Shown one piece after another: positions 17,256 to 25,315 of a stretch of 31,385 nt of DNA. Under the pieces are notes generated by a model, which saw nothing but the letters and a program-made list of their open reading frames with translations, searched no databases and was not told where the DNA came from. The stretch comes from Clostridiaceae bacterium UBA6110 (GTDB lineage Bacteria; Bacillota; Clostridia; Clostridiales; Clostridiaceae). Every line of letters starts with the position of its first letter. Position 1 is the stretch's first letter. The stretch covers positions 1-31,385 of the forward strand of contig DIWI01000089.1 of assembly GCA_002428415.1 (NCBI GenBank). Direction: 5' to 3'. Position numbers and translations under genes: made by a program.

Positions 17256-17256
17256 T

Positions 17257-17397
17257 CTGGGCACCTGTTCCCCTTTGTCCCCGAAGTCGCCTCCGGTATT
17301 TGAGGGAGCTTTGCGGTAGTGCATACCGTGGAGCATCCGCCGAACTTTCGATTACTCCATCCTCGTCAACCGGCTTAAGTCAGCCGGTTCTGGCGCT
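17257..17397 (-). ncRNA. glmS ribozyme: glmS ribozyme (glucosamine-6-phosphate-activated self-cleaving riboswitch)
   Basis: Read on the minus strand, the leader contains the conserved order of glmS ribozyme elements. These are the cleavage-site sequence AGCGCC (A-1 at 17397, G+1 at 17396), stem AACCGGCT/AGCCGGTT (17389-17382 with 17375-17368), GACGAGG (17367-17361), stem TGGAG/CTCCA (17359-17355 with 17333-17329) around AATCGAAAG, and the catalytic-core stretch TTCGGCGGATG (17344-17334). A CGGTA/TACCG hairpin and a downstream GGAGGCGACTTCGG element follow. Binding of glucosamine-6-phosphate triggers self-cleavage and decay of glmS mRNA. The 3' boundary is approximate. This explains most of the 362-base gene-free stretch 17222-17583. 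Confidence 0.93.
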
Positions 17398-17442
17398 ATT
17401 CCATCTGGAATTTCAAATTGATATCCAAACCTTGCTCCAATC

Positions 17443-17471
17443 ATTATATAGTCATTCTCAATTTAGCGCAA
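17443..17471 (-). promoter_or_regulatory. glmS promoter
   Basis: On the minus strand, -35 TTGCGC (17471-17466) and a perfect -10 TATAAT (17448-17443) are separated by 17 bases. Transcription would start near 17436, about 40 bases before the ribozyme cleavage site, as expected for a ribozyme-controlled leader. The -35 overlaps one of two direct copies of TAGCGCA (17464-17470 and 17482-17488). Confidence 0.7.
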
Positions 17472-17540
17472 CTTCCAGTGATAGCGCATTGCCTTAATAT
17501 ACATGTAATCGCTTGGGGCGCATAGGGAAAAAACTTTGTG

Positions 17541-17578
17541 AAAAATAAAACGGAAGGCCTCCTTATTCAGGGGGCCTT
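17541..17578 (-). terminator. terminator after the acylphosphatase gene
   Basis: On the minus strand, AAGGCCCCCT (17578-17569) pairs with AGGAGGCCTT (17563-17554) with one mismatch, and TTTTATTTTT follows at 17550-17541. Confidence 0.8.
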
Positions 17579-17583
17579 AATGC

Positions 17584-17856
17584 TCAATAGGTGATATCGA
17601 AGGATTTTTCATTGGGCTTCAGGGGTATCTCCTTCATCGAATAATTCTCGATCCTGGAATAGCCATTCCCGCCCTTGACTGTGTCGAGAAAGACTGAGAT
17701 ATGGTCATCGGGACCCTGGACTTCAACCTCCACATTTCCGTTGTCCATGTTCCTGACGTGACCTGTCAGCTTCATGATGTAAGCGGCCCTGTAGACGAAA
17801 TATCTGAAGCCAACCCCCTGGACCCTTCCCTGGTATATTATGAAGAGTCTCTTCAA
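17584..17856 (-). CDS. acyP: acylphosphatase
   Basis: This is a small complete acylphosphatase that hydrolyses carboxyl-phosphate bonds such as acetyl phosphate and 1,3-bisphosphoglycerate. The phosphate-binding loop GRVQGVGFR with its catalytic Arg and the second signature GHVRNMDNG with the catalytic Asn are both intact (Arg21 and Asn39 if counted from GTG 17865, Arg18 and Asn36 from the TTG). I placed the start at TTG 17856, giving the usual MKRLF N-terminus and 10 bases from AAGGA. GTG at 17865 is in frame but has its ribosome site almost touching it. Either start lies less than 20 bases after the stop of the membrane protein upstream, so the two are co-transcribed. Confidence 0.9.
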   Translation of the reverse strand: MKRLFIIYQGRVQGVGFRYFVYRAAYIMKLTGHVRNMDNGNVEVEVQGPDDHISVFLDTVKGGNGYSRIENYSMKEIPLKPNEKSFDITY

Positions 17857-17873
17857 ATCAATCACATCCTTGG

Positions 17874-18755
17874 TCAGTTTCCTGATACACGTTCCGTTTC
17901 TGCGATTTGCTCCTTGCTTTCCTGAATGCTTTTCTTGGGTTTTGCCGGAATCTGGAATAGCTTTACACCACCTCCGGACTTTTCCTTTATGAGCTTCTGG
18001 AGACGTTTCTTCTCCTTTGCCTTGAACACGGTAAGAGTATACATGTAGTCCAGGTATACCGCACCGACTGTCTTTGCTCCGGCAAGCCTGTCTTTTTCAA
18101 GGTTGATCAGCCTGAGATGCTTTGTAAGCTTCTTTATTGGTTCGTTGTACATGTTGTAGATATCCTTGCTCATCTTCATTGCGTCAAGGTAGGTCAGCTG
18201 GATGTCCTTGTCCAGCTTTATGTTGATGTACGTATGCATGAATGGCTGGTTGTATGTGACAACAGGCATCGTATCGGCAAATTTTATGAACTTCGCGAAC
18301 GCTTCTCCGATAGAGAGGCTGTATTTCTCATAAAGAGGATCTCTGGACTCTATCGGGACGAAGAGTGAGTCAACCATCCTTGTACCTTTGTACCTTACCG
18401 CCTGCAGGCTTGAAACCACAGCTCCATACGGGTCTTCACTGTTCCTTCCGAGATACAGCGCTATGAAGTCCTTATGCAGAGGAACTGAGTCAACTTCCTT
18501 AAGTATCTTCCCTCTGTGGTTGAACAGGGCCTTTTCCATGATTACGTTCCTATAGTTCATCCTTGACGGGTTGTATATCATGTCCTTCACAATGTAGAAT
18601 GCCGCTATGGTAAGTCCCATGAGAAGAAATACTATGGAGTAGCCAAGCTCCGGCTTCTTGCCGCTCTTGTAGTACTCGTTAGTGAATACTGCGATCAGGA
18701 TGAGGAACAGGTATATGAAGATGTATTTCATATTAAGCACCTTATTTATCTTCAT
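17874..18755 (-). CDS. membrane-anchored protein with a degenerate DEDD exonuclease-like domain
   Basis: The 293-residue protein has two N-terminal membrane helices (about residues 10-26 and 39-57) and a cytoplasmic domain. Residues about 95-240 follow the DnaQ/DEDD 3'-5' exonuclease order. A FIALYLG strand (97-103) stands where xxLDxETT belongs, then come an AVVSSLQAVRYKGTRMVDSLFVPI stretch (112-135), VVTYNQPFMHTYI (165-177) in place of the HNxxFD motif, a YLDAMKMSKDIY helix (189-200), and LAGAKTVGAVYLDYM (224-238) in place of HxAxxD. The first Asp-Glu pair, the HNxxFD Asp and the HxAxxD His are missing, so catalysis is unlikely. A highly charged tail follows (about 245-293). Good SD AAGGGGG precedes ATG 18755. 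The fold assignment is by eye and the function is unknown. Confidence 0.75.
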   Translation of the reverse strand: MKINKVLNMKYIFIYLFLILIAVFTNEYYKSGKKPELGYSIVFLLMGLTIAAFYIVKDMIYNPSRMNYRNVIMEKALFNHRGKILKEVDSVPLHKDFIALYLGRNSEDPYGAVVSSLQAVRYKGTRMVDSLFVPIESRDPLYEKYSLSIGEAFAKFIKFADTMPVVTYNQPFMHTYINIKLDKDIQLTYLDAMKMSKDIYNMYNEPIKKLTKHLRLINLEKDRLAGAKTVGAVYLDYMYTLTVFKAKEKKRLQKLIKEKSGGGVKLFQIPAKPKKSIQESKEQIAETERVSGN

Positions 18756-18783
18756 TGCTTCCCCCTTATCATTGCTCTAATGT

Positions 18784-18797
18784 TGTAATCTATTACA
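18784..18797 (-). promoter_or_regulatory. operator-like palindrome at the exonuclease-like gene promoter
   Basis: TGTAAT-CT-ATTACA is a perfect 14-base inverted repeat. It begins at the edge of the -10 hexamer and covers the expected transcription start, a position suited to a repressor. I cannot name the regulator. Confidence 0.4.
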
Positions 18798-18824
18798 TTA
18801 TAATGCAAAACTCGTAAAATTCAA
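18797..18824 (-). promoter_or_regulatory. promoter of the exonuclease-like/acylphosphatase operon
   Basis: On the minus strand, -35 TTGAAT (18824-18819) and a perfect -10 TATAAT (18802-18797) are 16 bases apart. The start point would lie about 40 bases before the ATG at 18755. It separates this pair of genes from the two-component system upstream. Confidence 0.6.
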
Positions 18825-18840
18825 AGTCACAGTGCTTTCA

Positions 18841-20490
18841 CTAGAATGCTGCGACCGGGCCTGGGTAGAACCTGACCGGAAGATCCACAGTTATAACCAG
18901 AGTGCTCTTGTCTGTCTTTCGTGCGCTTATCCTGCCGGAGTGCATCTTGACTATATTTTCTGAAATCGCAAGACCGAGACCGCTGCCGCCGTTTCCGGAA
19001 AACCTTGACTTGTCGAGGCGGTAGAATCTCTCGAACATCTTGGGTATCTCTGATTCCTCTATGTCTCCAACAGAATTCTCAACGGAAACCCTTGCCAAAG
19101 AACCGGCTTCTTCAAGGGATAGTGTGACCTTTATCGGTACCTTTTCTGTCGAGTACTTGATTGCGTTGGTTATGAGGTTTTCAAAAAGCCTCACTATCTG
19201 CTGCACATCCGCTTCAACGATGACATCTGTCTTTGGCATGATCTTCTCCAGAGTATGTCCATTATCCTCTGCTAGAGGTATCATCTCCTCCACAAGCTGC
19301 TCTATGAGCTCCCTGAGGCTTACATTCATGATGTTGAGCTTGTGTTCAGGACTCTCGAGCTTCGAATATTCAAACAGGGACTCTATGAGCTCCTTAAGCC
19401 TTAGTGACTTGGAACTTGCAATCTCGATGTATTCCTTCCTCTTTTCAGGCGATATGGAGTCCGCCTTGGCGAGCTCTATGTACCCGATTATAGAGGTAAG
19501 AGGAGTTCTCAGGTCATGTGACACATTCGTGATCAGGTCGTTCTTCATTTGCTCGAGCTTGCGTTCTTCCTCGATTCTCACATCTATGTCCGTTGCCATG
19601 GAATTGATGCTCTTCGCAAGGTTTGTCAGCTCATCATTGCCCTTGACCGGAGCCTTGTACTTGAAGTTTCCTGTTGAAATGACCTTTACAGTATCGGAAA
19701 GCTGCTGGATGTAGTCCATTTTCCTCCTCGTTATTATGAGGAACATGACAACGAACAATACAAGCGCAGCGAACAGGGCGATAGACGTATTGTATACATA
19801 GCTTGAAGTGGTATCGACAACAGCTGCAGGAGCAGCCTTTACAATGAGATACCTGTCTTCATTCAGGAAATTCATGGGATAGACCAAAGTCATCTCCTGT
19901 GCGGGATCCTGAGGGGTTCCGGGGTTATGGTAGACGGTCGTGGATCCGGAATACGACACATCAAAGCTGTTCTTCAGCACATCGAAGATATCCAGACTGA
20001 CCTCTGAGACACCTTCGGTCTTGAACTGGATTCTTCCATTGAGGTCGGTAACCATCACCTTCAGATTTTCAACCCTTGAAAAATCTTCAATCAGGTTCTT
20101 CATCGCCTGATCCAGGTCGAATTGCTTGGCAAGAGGGTTGTTCTCAGAGGGATACCTGACGTTTTTCCTCATTTCTTCTGTTATTTTCGACTCATCCTTG
20201 TACCTTAAGTCGTTTATCATCCTTTCTGCGATATCGTAGGCGGAGTCCCTGATGCTCTCGATACCGCTGTCGTAGGAGATATAGGAGGTTTCAACGGTTC
20301 TTTCTGTCATCTTGTAGGTGACATTATAGCCGATGAAGGCCGACACAAGGCAGATCGCTACAGCGAAAATAAGCTCAAGCTGGATGTTGCTTGAAATCCT
20401 GTCCCGGATGATACCGTCTATAAGGCTGAAGAACCTGTCGGACCTCGAAGCCTTTTTATTTGCAGGAGCCTTGTTCTGCTTATTTCTCAA
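18841..20490 (-). CDS. membrane sensor histidine kinase
   Basis: The 549-residue kinase has TM1 (about residues 38-58), an extracytoplasmic sensor region (about 59-235), TM2 (about 236-254), a HAMP linker (about 255-310), a HisKA domain with the phosphorylated His325 in NVSHDLRTPLTS, and a HATPase domain (N-box NLITNAIKYS, GNGGSGLGLAI G-box). It autophosphorylates and passes phosphate to the regulator encoded just upstream. No PAS domain is seen between HAMP and HisKA, so it is unlike WalK. The start is TTG at 20490, overlapping the regulator's stop by 11 bases, with AGGA 7 bases upstream; no other start precedes the first helix. The signal sensed is unknown; the divergent PBP gene hints at the envelope. 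Confidence 0.93.
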   Translation of the reverse strand: MRNKQNKAPANKKASRSDRFFSLIDGIIRDRISSNIQLELIFAVAICLVSAFIGYNVTYKMTERTVETSYISYDSGIESIRDSAYDIAERMINDLRYKDESKITEEMRKNVRYPSENNPLAKQFDLDQAMKNLIEDFSRVENLKVMVTDLNGRIQFKTEGVSEVSLDIFDVLKNSFDVSYSGSTTVYHNPGTPQDPAQEMTLVYPMNFLNEDRYLIVKAAPAAVVDTTSSYVYNTSIALFAALVLFVVMFLIITRRKMDYIQQLSDTVKVISTGNFKYKAPVKGNDELTNLAKSINSMATDIDVRIEEERKLEQMKNDLITNVSHDLRTPLTSIIGYIELAKADSISPEKRKEYIEIASSKSLRLKELIESLFEYSKLESPEHKLNIMNVSLRELIEQLVEEMIPLAEDNGHTLEKIMPKTDVIVEADVQQIVRLFENLITNAIKYSTEKVPIKVTLSLEEAGSLARVSVENSVGDIEESEIPKMFERFYRLDKSRFSGNGGSGLGLAISENIVKMHSGRISARKTDKSTLVITVDLPVRFYPGPVAAF

Positions 20491-21175
20491 CCTTGTATCC
20501 TACTCCCCAGACTGTCTTGATGTACCTTGGATTCCTTGGGTCGTCCTCGATTTTTTCCCTGAGCTTCCTGATGTGTACCATTACGGTGTTTTCGGACTCA
20601 AGGAATTCCTCTTTCCAGACGTTCTCATAAATTTTCTCGACTGAAAGCACGATTCCAACGTTCCTTGTCATGTACTCAAGCATGTCAAATTCGGTCTTTG
20701 TCAGTTTGATGTCCTTTTCGCCCTTCTTGACCTCTCTGGTACCTATGTTGATTGTGATGTCGTCAAGGGTCAGGATATTCTCGTTTCTGGGTTTTTCACT
20801 GTTAAGTACATAGTACCTCCTCAGCTGGCTCTTGACTCTTGCAATCAGCTCAAGGGGATTGAAGGGCTTTGTCAGATAATCGTCTGCTCCGGAAGTGAGG
20901 CCATGGATCTTGTCCATGTCCTGTGTCTTCGCTGAAAGCATGATGATAGGCATGTTCTTTGTTTTCCTGAGCTCCATGGTCGCCTGGATGCCATCCTTCT
21001 TGGGCATCATAATGTCCAGGATTATCAGGTCAACATGGTGGCTTGCAATCATCTCCAGCGCCTCTTCTCCGTTTGTGGCCTTGAGTGTATTATAGCCTTC
21101 GTTTGCGAGATAGATTTCGATGAGCTCCCTTATTTCCTTTTCATCGTCGACGATCAGTATTGTCTGTTTGTCCAT
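20480..21175 (-). CDS. OmpR/PhoB-family response regulator
   Basis: The 231-residue regulator has a receiver domain (acidic Asp10/Asp11, phosphorylated Asp54 in IILDIMMP, Ser81, Lys103 in YLTKPF) and a C-terminal OmpR-type winged helix (TKTEFDMLEYMTRN, then VMVHIRKLREKIEDDPRNPRYIKTVWGVGYK). The frame opens further upstream at 21214, but GGAGGT (21181-21186) is placed for ATG 21175, which also gives the normal MDKQTILIVDDE N-terminus. It is the first gene of the two-gene system and its end overlaps the kinase. It faces the PBP gene across a 230-base region that holds an inverted repeat (21248-21267), a candidate autoregulatory site. Confidence 0.95.
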   Translation of the reverse strand: MDKQTILIVDDEKEIRELIEIYLANEGYNTLKATNGEEALEMIASHHVDLIILDIMMPKKDGIQATMELRKTKNMPIIMLSAKTQDMDKIHGLTSGADDYLTKPFNPLELIARVKSQLRRYYVLNSEKPRNENILTLDDITINIGTREVKKGEKDIKLTKTEFDMLEYMTRNVGIVLSVEKIYENVWKEEFLESENTVMVHIRKLREKIEDDPRNPRYIKTVWGVGYKVEK

Positions 21176-21247
21176 ATTGAACCTCCGATATATATTGATG
21201 CTAGTATATGGCAAATTTCTTAATTTTTATGTCTGCCTGGCTTAATC

Positions 21248-21267
21248 AGGTATGAAATCGCATACCT
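21248..21267. promoter_or_regulatory. inverted repeat in the divergent regulator/PBP region
   Basis: AGGTATG and CATACCT form a perfect 7-base inverted repeat with a 6-base spacer. An outer TAATC/GATTA pair (21243-21247, 21272-21276) extends the symmetry. It lies about 75 bases before the response-regulator start and 140 before the PBP start. It could be an operator or a small hairpin; no T-run supports a terminator. Confidence 0.4.
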
Positions 21268-21405
21268 ATAAGATTATTATACAATATTGGTGGCCATAAG
21301 CCATTTTCATTCTGGCACCAAAGGGAAAGTTCATCTTTTCTTAAGGTTTAAGCAAGATTGCTTCTGTAGTATGATATGTGTATAAATTTAAGCAAGAGGA
21401 TCGAT

Positions 21406-24285
21406 ATGGATTTTAAGAATAGAAAAAAGAAGAAATTTGACAGGTACAACGCGCTTCTCATAGTCATGCTCGCTGTATTCAGTGTAATCATCGCAAGACT
21501 TACAACGCTTCAGGTGATAATGGGCGAAGAGTATGCTGAAAGAGCCAATGACGAGTTCATAAAGAACCTGAGCGAGAAAGCCCCGAGAGGGGATATCATC
21601 GACAGTGAGGGAAATATCCTTGCAACATCTGTCCAGAGCTACAATCTGGTATATGTGGATACTGCCGAGGCGAGGAAAGAGATATACAATACCATAGACA
21701 AGGTCAACTCACTGCTTGAAAAAGCAGGTGAGGCTGCTTCTGATTCGTTCGAATTGAAGCTTGAGCCCTTCAGGTTCGAGTTTTCGTCTGAAACTCCCGA
21801 AGGCTTGAGGCGACTTGAGCTCAGATGGAAAAAGGACAGAGGAATAGATTCCCTGATTTTCAGTGAGTCACTGATGGCCGCTACCGGAAAAGAAAAGATT
21901 TCCGAGCTCAATGAAGCGGAGACCGACCAGCTTGATGACATGGTGATCGCTTACGGCGCAGAGGACACCTTCTATTATCTGATAAAGAAGTACAAGATAT
22001 ACGAGGCCCTTGATGATGGCTCCGAAAAGAACAAGGAGTATGCGAAGATGAACGGTGAGGAGCTTTATGCTTTGATGAGCACGAGGCTTTCCGATTCTGC
22101 AATCAGGGACTATATAGAGATCAAGGACAGCATAACCATGGAGAGCTATCAGGGTTCAAGGGCGGTTACCATAGTAAACAACATGAAGGAGGACAGCGCT
22201 TTCACATTCATGCAGCAGCTGTCTGACCTGCCGGGTATACAGGTGGACACAGAGCCAATAAGGCTTTATCCATACGGTGAGATGGCAGCTCATGTATTGG
22301 GATACCTTTCTCCGATAAACAGCGCCCAGAAGGACAGGTATGAGGAAAGGGGCTATGATGTCTCAGTAGACTATATCGGTGCATCCGGTATAGAAGCCGC
22401 ATATGAGGACAGGCTGAAGGGAAGCAAGGGCGGAAGCACGGTTGAGGTCGACAAGAACGGAAGGACCGTCAAGGAGCTCTTCAGACTGGATGTCAATCCA
22501 GGCAACACCGTGCAGCTTTCGATCGACATGGAGCTGCAGAACGTGGCTGAAAAAGGACTAAGAGAGATTTCAGAACAGCTGACTACAACCAACAGGATAC
22601 ATACAACGGGCGGATATATTTCGGACTCCTCAAATGCAACAAGAGGAGCTGTTGTAGCTATAGAGGTCAAGACAGGGAGAGTGCTTACTTTAGCAAGCTT
22701 CCCAAGCTACGACCCCAACATTTTCGCTGTACCGGGCAGGCTGACTCCGGAGCTCTACAGGAAGTACTTCAACCCTGACTATGAAACCTTCGGGACAGAC
22801 CTCATAAAAAGGCTGAACCTTAAGGACAAGGAAGGAAAGGCAATAAGTGTCGACTACCTTTTCCCGCTAAATTCAGACGGCACGAGAAGGGACCCTTACG
22901 ACCTTTATGCCAGACCGTTCTTTAATTACGCAACGCAGGGAATAACTCCTCCTGGATCGACATTCAAGCCCATAACGGCTGTGGCAGCCCTTGAAGAAGG
23001 GGCCATAACACCTTCAACTGTCATTTTCGACGGAGGCGCGTTTACAAGTTCATCACTAAGAGGCTATAGGGTCAGAAACGACGGAGGTTCAGCCTATGGC
23101 TCGCTGACACTGAACAAGGCGATGGCCAAGTCTTCCAATGTTTACTTTGCAGACCTTGGCTACAGGCTATATCAGAACGGAGGATTGAATTCCATATCCG
23201 AATGGGCATGGAAGCTTGGTCTCGGACACAATCCCGAAGAGCCTGCCCACAGCACGACAGGTATCGAGATAAGCGAGAACATCCAAAGCAATGTATACAA
23301 TCATGAGGGTAAAAGGCTGATAACCCAGAGACTTATAAATTTCGGAGTGGTCGAGTTCCTGAATGCTGGTAAGGCAAGGAACGGATCAGCTTTCAAACCG
23401 ATAAGCATCGGAGTGGACAATGCAGACGTGGATTCCATGGCCCAGGCAAAGCAGGCAATCAAGGATGCCGTGAAGGATGCCCTTGATATCAGCCTTGATG
23501 ATGCCAATATAAGGAAGGGACCCAAGCTTGAGGACTTCTCCAAGGCACTTACACCGCTTTTCCAGGACTTCATAGACACTCTGCCTGCAGGGTCTGATGT
23601 TGAAAAGGCAAGCTATTATGCAAACCAGATCGCTGAATACATCGTGTACGACAAGGTCAATGAGATGTGGAGCCCGGTCAATGTAATATCTGCATCACTT
23701 GGACAGGGTGATACCCAGATAAGCCTGCTTCAGATGGTAAACTCCATAGCTACCATAGCCAATGGAGGAACAAGATACAGGACATCCCTGGTAGACAGGG
23801 TGCTGGATGAAGAAGGCAACATAATTCTTGAAAACCAGCCTGAAATTCTGGAAGAGACAGGAATAAGCCCAAGCACTCTTGAAGCCGTCAGAAACAGCAT
23901 GAGAGCTGTTAATGAGCCTGGTGGAACTGCATATTCAACCTTCAGGAATTTTCCAATAGCTACTGCAGGCAAGACCGGAACAGCCAGCGTACGAAGCAAT
24001 GATTCGGCCTTCATTGGAAGGTCCGCTTACGGAGTGTATGTCACATACGCACCAGCTGATGACCCCGAGATCGCTATTGCTGTAGTCATATACGACAGCA
24101 CAAGAGGTTCATATGTGGCTCCGATAGCTCTTGCAATGTATGAGGAGTATTTCAAGGACATCCTTGAGGCTCAATATCCGGGATACGCAAGAAAATACAA
24201 TTATGAGATAGATGACCCTTATGAAGCTGTAACTGGTGATTATGACGGAAATCCCATAGAGGACGAAACGATAGTAAATCCGTAG
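21406..24285 (+). CDS. class B penicillin-binding protein, PBP2-like transpeptidase
   Basis: The 959-residue protein has a short basic cytoplasmic tail, one membrane anchor (about residues 17-37), a PBP dimerisation domain beginning near EKAPRGDIIDSEGNILA (about 58-74) and a transpeptidase domain. The active-site motifs are intact: Ser518-T-F-Lys521, Ser576-Ser-Asn578 and Lys856-Thr-Gly858. It cross-links peptidoglycan and is a beta-lactam target. It is longer than E. coli PBP2 (about 630), with insertions between the SxN and KTG motifs, as in other large clostridial PBP2 proteins. The start is ATG 21406 after AAGAGGA; ATG 21376 in frame lacks a site. A weak -10 TATGAT lies at 21370-21375. 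The DMT transporter gene follows 15 bases later. Confidence 0.93.
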   Translation: MDFKNRKKKKFDRYNALLIVMLAVFSVIIARLTTLQVIMGEEYAERANDEFIKNLSEKAPRGDIIDSEGNILATSVQSYNLVYVDTAEARKEIYNTIDKVNSLLEKAGEAASDSFELKLEPFRFEFSSETPEGLRRLELRWKKDRGIDSLIFSESLMAATGKEKISELNEAETDQLDDMVIAYGAEDTFYYLIKKYKIYEALDDGSEKNKEYAKMNGEELYALMSTRLSDSAIRDYIEIKDSITMESYQGSRAVTIVNNMKEDSAFTFMQQLSDLPGIQVDTEPIRLYPYGEMAAHVLGYLSPINSAQKDRYEERGYDVSVDYIGASGIEAAYEDRLKGSKGGSTVEVDKNGRTVKELFRLDVNPGNTVQLSIDMELQNVAEKGLREISEQLTTTNRIHTTGGYISDSSNATRGAVVAIEVKTGRVLTLASFPSYDPNIFAVPGRLTPELYRKYFNPDYETFGTDLIKRLNLKDKEGKAISVDYLFPLNSDGTRRDPYDLYARPFFNYATQGITPPGSTFKPITAVAALEEGAITPSTVIFDGGAFTSSSLRGYRVRNDGGSAYGSLTLNKAMAKSSNVYFADLGYRLYQNGGLNSISEWAWKLGLGHNPEEPAHSTTGIEISENIQSNVYNHEGKRLITQRLINFGVVEFLNAGKARNGSAFKPISIGVDNADVDSMAQAKQAIKDAVKDALDISLDDANIRKGPKLEDFSKALTPLFQDFIDTLPAGSDVEKASYYANQIAEYIVYDKVNEMWSPVNVISASLGQGDTQISLLQMVNSIATIANGGTRYRTSLVDRVLDEEGNIILENQPEILEETGISPSTLEAVRNSMRAVNEPGGTAYSTFRNFPIATAGKTGTASVRSNDSAFIGRSAYGVYVTYAPADDPEIAIAVVIYDSTRGSYVAPIALAMYEEYFKDILEAQYPGYARKYNYEIDDPYEAVTGDYDGNPIEDETIVNP

Positions 24286-24300
24286 TATTATGGAGGGACC

Positions 24301-25197
24301 ATGGAAAGTGTGAAGGCGCCCTATGCAGCGATGGCTTTTGCCGCTGCGGCTCTATATGCAGCAAGCGCTCCGGCGTCCAAGCTTCTGCTTGCAGAGGCTA
24401 CGCCTGTATACATGGCTTCATTCCTTTACCTGGGAGCTGGAATAGGTATGTCCTTAGTTGGTCTGCTGCGTAAAAGCTTAATAAATGGGCATAAGGAAAC
24501 GAGGCTGGACAAAGGTGATTTTACATATGTGGCCCTTATGATTATCCTGGACATCATAGCTCCAATACTCCTTATGGTTGGGCTTGGGATGACCACAGCT
24601 TCAAATGCTTCGCTGCTTAACAATTTCGAGATTGCAGCTACTGCGATCATAGCATTCATCATGTTCGGGGAACCTGTCTCGAAGAGGCTCTGGAAGGGGA
24701 TAGCAGTCATTACTGCAGCCAGCATGCTCCTCTCATTAGGGGAAGCGGGCAGCCTGACCTTCTCATTAGGCTCGTTTTTTGTCCTTATGGCAGCTACTGC
24801 CTGGGGCCTGGAGAACAACTGCACCAGGATGCTTTCCCTCAAGGACCCGCTTCAGGTCGTAGTGCTGAAGGGACTGGGATCAGGAATCGGATCCCTGATT
24901 GTTGCGGTAGCCCTTGGAGACTCACCGCCAGAACTTGTCTATATGTTCTATGCCATGGCACTGGGATTCTTCTCCTACGGCATGAGCATATGGCTTTATG
25001 TTTATGCCCAGAGAGGCCTTGGCGCTGCCAGGACAAGCTCATATTATGCGGTTGCACCGTTCATTGGAGCAGGGATATCGTATGCGGTATTCCGCGACCC
25101 ATTGTCTCCGACCTTCCTTTCAGCTCTTGCTCTGATGATGATTGGAAGCTACCTTGCGGCATTTGAAGGTTTTCGTCGGGAAAAACGAATCACTTAA
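24301..25197 (+). CDS. DMT-superfamily (EamA) transporter
   Basis: The 298-residue protein shows about ten hydrophobic segments in two repeated EamA halves (about residues 8-140 and 150-290), the usual drug/metabolite transporter size. Recognisable are SAPASKLLL (about 22-30) in the first helix region, LGMTTASNASLLNNFEIAATAI near helix four and RGLGAARTSSYYAVAPFIGA in the second half. The substrate cannot be predicted. It follows the PBP gene by 15 bases with a GGAGGGA site, so they probably share a transcript. After it come about 120 bases with no convincing terminator (only a 4-base stem before a short T-run) and then a separate promoter for the NusG-II gene. Confidence 0.9.
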   Translation: MESVKAPYAAMAFAAAALYAASAPASKLLLAEATPVYMASFLYLGAGIGMSLVGLLRKSLINGHKETRLDKGDFTYVALMIILDIIAPILLMVGLGMTTASNASLLNNFEIAATAIIAFIMFGEPVSKRLWKGIAVITAASMLLSLGEAGSLTFSLGSFFVLMAATAWGLENNCTRMLSLKDPLQVVVLKGLGSGIGSLIVAVALGDSPPELVYMFYAMALGFFSYGMSIWLYVYAQRGLGAARTSSYYAVAPFIGAGISYAVFRDPLSPTFLSALALMMIGSYLAAFEGFRREKRIT

Positions 25198-25256
25198 ATA
25201 TACACTCACTGATTGTGAATTTTTAAGCAATTTTTATAGGTGCTACTGTACCATTG

Positions 25257-25285
25257 ACCTGTAAAATCTGCTATAATTTACAGGT
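25257..25285 (+). promoter_or_regulatory. 29-base palindrome over an extended -10 promoter
   Basis: ACCTGTAAA (25257-25265) and TTTACAGGT (25277-25285) form a perfect 9-base inverted repeat with an 11-base spacer. Inside the spacer is an extended -10, TG-C-TATAAT (25269-25277). Transcription would begin near 25284, so a protein bound here would block RNA polymerase. It controls the NusG-II/Gx gene pair. No matching regulator is recognisable. Confidence 0.6.
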
Positions 25286-25315
25286 TGAAAAGTAATATAT
25301 GCCTGAAAGGCGAAA

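Noticed and set aside
18841..21175. WalK/WalR (VicK/VicR) identity of the two-component system
   Set aside because: The kinase shows no PAS domain between HAMP and HisKA, and no YycH/YycI-like genes follow, so I left it unnamed.
25200..25240. Terminator after the DMT transporter gene
   Set aside because: Only a four-base stem (TCAC/GTGA) precedes a short T-run, too weak to support.
25254..25277. TTGACC plus TATAAT as a full promoter for the NusG-II gene
   Set aside because: The spacer is only 12 bases, too short for sigma-A; the extended -10 alone is the better explanation.
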